Below, piece by piece: positions 60,501 through 64,000 of a stretch of 64,000 nucleotides of DNA. Origin of the DNA: Bartonella grahamii ATCC 700132 (GTDB lineage Bacteria; Pseudomonadota; Alphaproteobacteria; Rhizobiales; Rhizobiaceae); the NCBI RefSeq assembly GCF_000518085.1, contig NZ_JACX01000009.1:1-64000 (forward strand), in the 5' to 3' direction. The notes under the pieces were generated by a model. The model was not told the origin of the DNA and made no database searches. It saw only the letters and a list, made by a program, of their open reading frames with translations. The number at the start of each line of letters is the position of its first letter. Positions within the stretch are counted from its first letter, which is position 1. A program made the translations under genes and the position numbers.

Positions 60501-63144
60501 TGGTGTGATGACCTGCTCCTTTTTTTATAAGAAGATAATCACCGCGCTGTTCTGCAAAATTAGTATTAAACCTAAAATGTAAATTACCTGAAAGATTACC
60601 GACCTCAAGTTTAGAGTAATGTGGATTAAACACGGTAGAAGTAAAAATAACGCTTCCATTCCCGCTTAGATCCTCAATCAAAGAGCTTTCACCATCCATC
60701 TTGGAAGCAATAGAGTATAATGTGGTATCTTTGCCATTTAAAACAATTTTTTCTACTTCAGTATGAGATTGCTCAGCACCAGCATAAAGATAAATCCGTC
60801 CAGAATCATGAATCATGGTGTTTCCTTCTAATGTTGCACCAGAATGTAACCACGATTGTGCTTGATCCTTCATCGTTAAATCTTTTACATAGCCTCCTAA
60901 ATCTATTGCTTGAAAAGCATTCCCTTGTAAGAGAACACCAATCGCGATTCCTCCTGCTAAAACGTGTTGTTCTCCACCAGAAAAGATCTTCGTATCAAAT
61001 GCAAAACTGCTATAATGGTCTAGGTCTTTTTCCACAAAAAGATTTTGTACCCCTCCTTCCATGATCTTTGTTCTAAAAACCTCTCCATCATCATACACAT
61101 TCTGGTATCCTAGCACTCCATTTTTACCAGAAACGACAGTGTTATAGGCGCTACTCCTTACCATCTCACCTTTGATATCAGACTTTCCTGAAACAAACTG
61201 CTCACCACCGTAAATTTGAGCCCCTTCAGCTTTCCCCCCATCTTCAACCTTTTGTTTTCCCCCTCTCTTAACTGTACTATCCTGTGAAAGACCCTGTGTT
61301 CTAATAAGTTCAGTACCGCCTCTTTGAATTGTCGTATACAGGCTAAAACCACCGTTATAAACGGAAAGCTTTCCAGCATCTTTAACTATATTACTAATTG
61401 AAGTTTCTCCATTGCTATCAACTTTCTCATTGTTACTATCAAAGCTAGGATCAGCAATCGTAACAATCATTCCCTTTTCAATTGTGCGTTCTGTGAGATC
61501 ATTCGGTAATGAAGCCATCGCAGATGGTTGCAAGTTAAAATCAGAAAATAAAGAGGTATTTTCCTCATCAAGAGCATAATTCGCATCTAAATACCAAATT
61601 TTACCATTGCTTTTATTTTTTCTATGTTTCAAACTGTACATGTAGGTTCCGGCATCAATAGCTCTGATTTTTTCACCAAAAGTGTTTGTCAGAGTAAAAT
61701 GAGCGTTTCCACTATGATCAGAAATTAATTTAAGCTTTTTGTGGGAAGGGGTTGTAACCTCACCTCCAGAATCAGTAATACTTATTGTATGATAACCTGA
61801 ACCTCTTTTTTTAATAACAAGATAATCACTAAGATGCTTGGCAAAGTTGACATTAAACTCAAAATGTAAAGAACCTGATAGATCATCAATATTAAGCTTA
61901 GAGTAATGCTTATCAGCCCCAAAAGACGTAAAAATAACTCTGCCACCTCCAGTTAAATTCTGGATATTAACCTGAGAGAAAGTAGCGTTATTTTCAGTTG
62001 CAATAGAGTATAACTTGGCATCTTCTCCATTTAAAATAAGATTTTCTACTTCCGTAACAGCTTCACCATTCCCAGCATAAAGATAGAGGTTGCCAAAATC
62101 ATTAACATTTGTATCCTTATCTAATATTGCACCAGCAAAAACCCATGATTGTGCTTGGTGATTAATTGTTAGATTATCCGCGTATCCAGAATCATATATC
62201 TTCTGAGTAGCTCTATCATATAAAGTAACTTCGCTCGCATTCCCTCCTGCTAAGATATTCTGCGCACCATTTTTAAAAAGTTCGGTACTAAGTGCAAAAG
62301 CCCCCTCATTGATTGTAAAATCCTCATTTTCTGTATCAGCTGTATCAGTATCTTCTGAGAATCCGTTATTAAAATTCTCTTTACCATCAAGATTCTGGAC
62401 ACCTCCTTTCATAACCTTTGTGTCAACAACCATCCCCCCACTATAGACACTTTGTAGTCCTAGGATTCCATCTTCAGCATAAATTTCGGTGTTATAAGCA
62501 CTACTTTCCTTATCTTTACGCGAAAAACCAGTTCCAAGGACCCCCTTACCAAAAATAATCTGCTCACCACCATAGATTTTAGCCCCCTCAGCATTTGCAC
62601 CACTCTCAACAATTTGTTTACCACCTTTTTTAACAGTGGCATATTCTGAACTGCTTAAATTTTGGACGAATTCAATACCACCACTCTCAATTGTCGTATC
62701 CCTGCTAACACTTGCTGCATCAATGTAGAGTTTTCCACCTTCTTGAATCGTATTATTGATGGAATAGCCTGCATCTTCATATTTAAAGCTATTTATTTCA
62801 GAATCTTCAGAATCTTGATTAGTAATATAGATAGTAGCACCATCACTTATTATTGAATTTGTGAGTACTTCAAAAAATAGGTTTTCTAACCTCTTCCTTT
62901 CCTCTTCTGAAGACTTACTTCCTTCTACTATCTGTTTATTCTCTATCCTTTTTGATCCCCCTTTTTTTTCTTTTAATCCCCTCACTTCCGATAACAATTT
63001 TTTTGTCTCTTCTAGATGTTCACTGATACTTACTGGTGTTAATAACGTTTCTTTTGGTGTCGCTACTCCATCTGCACTCGCAATCTTGACAAAAAAACCA
63101 CTGGTCATTAATGCACAAAAACTTAATTTCAATTTGCGTTGCAT
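57580..63144 (-). CDS. Large AIDA-repeat autotransporter adhesin (type V secretion)
   Basis: A 1854-residue secreted outer-membrane protein. A signal peptide (about 1-24, ending near ASA) precedes a passenger of about 1500 residues. The passenger holds three related units ending near residues 540, 990 and 1440. Each has AIDA-type repeats (GGKQIVESGANAEG, GGVQRVLAGGEADIV) and closes with a matching HYSKL...LSG.LHF.FN...HTISI.DSG...HFTL...YMY block. A Ser/Arg-rich linker leads to the C-terminal beta-barrel (about 1565-1854), which ends RYSF with a terminal phenylalanine. The type matches Bartonella autotransporters of the inducible/BafA class; the exact orthologue and function are not determined. 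It is flanked by long gaps, with no operon. Confidence 0.92.
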   Translation of the reverse strand: MQRKLKLSFCALMTSGFFVKIASADGVATPKETLLTPVSISEHLEETKKLLSEVRGLKEKKGGSKRIENKQIVEGSKSSEEERKRLENLFFEVLTNSIISDGATIYITNQDSEDSEINSFKYEDAGYSINNTIQEGGKLYIDAASVSRDTTIESGGIEFVQNLSSSEYATVKKGGKQIVESGANAEGAKIYGGEQIIFGKGVLGTGFSRKDKESSAYNTEIYAEDGILGLQSVYSGGMVVDTKVMKGGVQNLDGKENFNNGFSEDTDTADTENEDFTINEGAFALSTELFKNGAQNILAGGNASEVTLYDRATQKIYDSGYADNLTINHQAQSWVFAGAILDKDTNVNDFGNLYLYAGNGEAVTEVENLILNGEDAKLYSIATENNATFSQVNIQNLTGGGRVIFTSFGADKHYSKLNIDDLSGSLHFEFNVNFAKHLSDYLVIKKRGSGYHTISITDSGGEVTTPSHKKLKLISDHSGNAHFTLTNTFGEKIRAIDAGTYMYSLKHRKNKSNGKIWYLDANYALDEENTSLFSDFNLQPSAMASLPNDLTERTIEKGMIVTIADPSFDSNNEKVDSNGETSISNIVKDAGKLSVYNGGFSLYTTIQRGGTELIRTQGLSQDSTVKRGGKQKVEDGGKAEGAQIYGGEQFVSGKSDIKGEMVRSSAYNTVVSGKNGVLGYQNVYDDGEVFRTKIMEGGVQNLFVEKDLDHYSSFAFDTKIFSGGEQHVLAGGIAIGVLLQGNAFQAIDLGGYVKDLTMKDQAQSWLHSGATLEGNTMIHDSGRIYLYAGAEQSHTEVEKIVLNGKDTTLYSIASKMDGESSLIEDLSGNGSVIFTSTVFNPHYSKLEVGNLSGNLHFRFNTNFAEQRGDYLLIKKGAGHHTISVIDSGVEMTNSLLQNQNLILELDLIHDQSGNAHFTLIDFLGEEIATVDNGVYMYALKKKDHNGGKIWSLSTSSTLEKISTPIFSPSHTELPIDNSFEQDNTVSPSEDSRANSYTGDFNFYAEDFITGLGEKFLQNSILGDNSIVYIAGDGETDDFKLSINNTVPETATLYVKTGGFSKNTTIENGGSEIVGEQGISEFTIIYEGGKQRVEGGGSALRAEIYGGEQFVFGEGYVNGEIVGSSTYNTTLYGQGDTPGQQNVYDDGMAVGTKVMSGGIQTLAKWFADDDNFVQKSGGLAVNTEVFAGGVQRVLAGGEADIVTLHRHAAQEVHAGSIVKNLTIKEGANSWVFAGAMLEGKIKIHDFGQVHLYAGNNSFYTEYKNSQTTVDDINLEGENAKLYSISTGYGNTETYIKKLSGVGNIIFTSIESNLHYSKLYIDNLFGSLHFDFNVSLAEGEGDYLFIKNGRGSHTISIVDSGIEIVDPSSTELDLIVDQSGGAHFTLRSFSGANVKTIDGGTYMYGLKQRIDEDGGEKVWYLSAVFIDNVSFLNSLPRSRSRSAWHLNQNQSASSLSTITVTKERAIKLLHRRENRQNLRQKSPASVSLTVSTLGSQIIEGAYPASSLHFSDGKQQAVVSESSQSLADQMILRPVHKEQPFPQLRETLSVSHFLTTPSTDAVLSMSVAPAMVFHNEMQTVRAGRGILDKSKKNAALWTYAIKSKESIATEHIDFKLDQTGIVLGINSLSEWENGEFYIGGFGSYDRARIAHARGGMSGINAYGIGAYVTYLDHSGWYLDGILKYNHYQNTLKAVSTNGLGIEGSYRQWAVGTSFEAGYRLKTSKSSWLQPYGQFTWLQVEGKEIKLSNDMTGNMRPFTSLRSEVGISLGYEFGSRMDSSSLAYITAAWLRENKDDNHTLINQRHPFTTDLSGNAGKLGIGLSSLVSEKLKLYGEAHYVKGRKTKQSLQGILGVRYSF

Positions 63145-63685
63145 TATTCACACTCCATAATTTCAAATTTAAATTCCCCCATTTAGAAAAAAGTGCATAG
63201 ACAAAAACAACACAATGCAATTGCTCAAACTCTTGTTTTTTAAGATAACAAAGCATTCGATGGATTAAACTCTGACAAATCAAATGTACACCCTGTGTTT
63301 TAAAATGCATGCACAACTAAAAGATTTAATTTCTTTTAGATACGCTTAAAAAGTGTTATAATTACATCTATGAAAAATATTTTTGAGATACCAAAGGCTG
63401 GTCTATAAATAAGATGGCATTAAACATTAAAGGAAACAGTAATGTTAATGAGAGCGGCCTTTATATCCACATATTTCTTCCTCTACAGCATTTAAAACAG
63501 TGTCTTTATTCTACTTAACTTGGATAATCTAAAGAACACTTAATTCATGCTCATCAAGCCATAATCATTGTTCTAATATATAAGAAACGTCATAATATCG
63601 ACTCGACAGTGATTTGAAATTTTTATAATTATAGTCAGTTAACTCATCATTTGATTTGTCATATACTGAAAGGGACATTCTATTC
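63145..63685. other. 541-bp gap between divergent autotransporter and MFS genes
   Basis: Contains the divergent promoter region. No gene, tRNA or dispersed repeat is evident. It is AT-rich. Confidence 0.55.
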
Positions 63686-64000
63686 ATGTCTATAAACTTA
63701 GAAATACAAGGTACAAGAAACAGAAATTCCCCTCGTCGCATTTTGTTTGCAAGCCTTATTGGCCCAACAATTGAATTCTTTGATTTCTATGTCTTTGCCA
63801 CTGCCGCAGCTCTCATATTTCCTCATGTGTTTTTTCCAACACAAAATGATCAGATTGCCATTTTACAATCTTTCCTGATCTTTGGAGCGGCCTTTTTTGC
63901 CAGGCCCTTTGGATCAATTGTTTTTGGACATTTTGGAGATAAAATTGGAAGAAAAGCAACACTTATTGCTTCTCTTCTCACAATGGGTCTTTCAACAGTC
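63686..64000 (+). CDS. MFS transporter (metabolite:H+ symporter type), 5' part
   Basis: Open from ATG 63686 to the window edge (105 codons, no stop). AAAGGGA lies about 11 bases before the ATG. The start MSINLEIQGTRNRNS leads into the first membrane segments ILFASLIGPTIEFFDFYVFATAAALIFPHVFFP. The signature GSIVFGHFGDKIGRKATLIASLLTMGLSTV (loop 2-3, GxxxDRxGRR-like) follows, characteristic of the ShiA/ProP/KgtP subfamily. Substrate cannot be told from this part. Confidence 0.88.
   Translation, partial: MSINLEIQGTRNRNSPRRILFASLIGPTIEFFDFYVFATAAALIFPHVFFPTQNDQIAILQSFLIFGAAFFARPFGSIVFGHFGDKIGRKATLIASLLTMGLSTV

Noticed and set aside
60720-61064. 114-codon plus-strand ORF
   Set aside because: It is antisense to the autotransporter, with skewed composition from the passenger repeats.
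57580-63144. CRISPR-like regular repeats
   Set aside because: The repetition is coding, imperfect and spread over hundreds of codons, not short identical repeats with unique spacers.

Overview
The window is a low-GC alphaproteobacterial chromosome segment that fits Bartonella (Rhizobiales/Hyphomicrobiales); I cannot fix the species. The support is the rhizobial gene content and order (tRNA-Tyr/tRNA-Gly/tuf; tig, clpP-clpX-lon-hup; ntrY-ntrX-trkA; rirA; fused ispDF; lipA-lpd-pdhC-pdhB-pdhA; tatABC-serS-pcm). Alphaproteobacterial complex I accessory proteins, long AT-rich gaps and broken genes (reductive evolution), and a very large AIDA-repeat autotransporter add to it.

Layout. 1-1.6 kb: tuf with upstream tRNA-Tyr and tRNA-Gly. 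1.7-8.6 kb: rlmB, a frameshifted rhomboid protease, a DUF2155 exported protein, an NDUFA12-like subunit, gatB, tig and tRNA-Leu. 8.7-16.4 kb: trmFO, then the protein quality-control block hupB, lon, clpX, clpP. 16.6-22.4 kb: a frameshifted DXD glycosyltransferase behind trkA, ntrX and ntrY. 22.6-24.7 kb: rirA, ispDF and cinA. 25.3-32.2 kb: a Coq10/RatA-like protein, lipA and the pyruvate dehydrogenase genes. 32.4-39.4 kb: ftsB, a small tandem duplication carrying TM2-domain genes, eno, kdsA, pyrG, secG, tpiA. 39.5-51 kb: a PpiD-like chaperone, phytoene-synthase-like and Mth938-like genes, yajC, a degenerate LysM/LytM lipoprotein, pcm, serS, tatC, tatB, tatA. 52.5-57.2 kb: rlmJ, uvrC, pgsA, ndk. 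57.6-63.1 kb: a 1854-residue autotransporter. 63.7 kb to the end: the start of an MFS transporter.

The genes are mostly housekeeping. They form modules for pyruvate oxidation (lipA supplies the lipoyl groups of the E2 and E1-beta lipoyl domains, Lpd reoxidises them), ATP-dependent proteolysis (Lon, ClpXP, trigger factor), protein export (SecG, YajC, TatABC, PpiD) and redox/iron control (NtrYX, RirA).

The most unusual signal is a degenerate family of roughly 110-190 bp intergenic repeats. I find eight copies, at about 4.0, 10.6, 10.75, 24.9, 43.6, 45.6, 51.5 and 56.6 kb. They share a CTTG-N7-CAAG core followed by conserved blocks, and no annotated gene explains them. Other points are an apparent ATT start codon for ispDF, single-base frameshifts in the rhomboid and glycosyltransferase genes, a decayed tandem duplication around ftsB/TM2, and a 35-codon ORF sitting where surE is expected.
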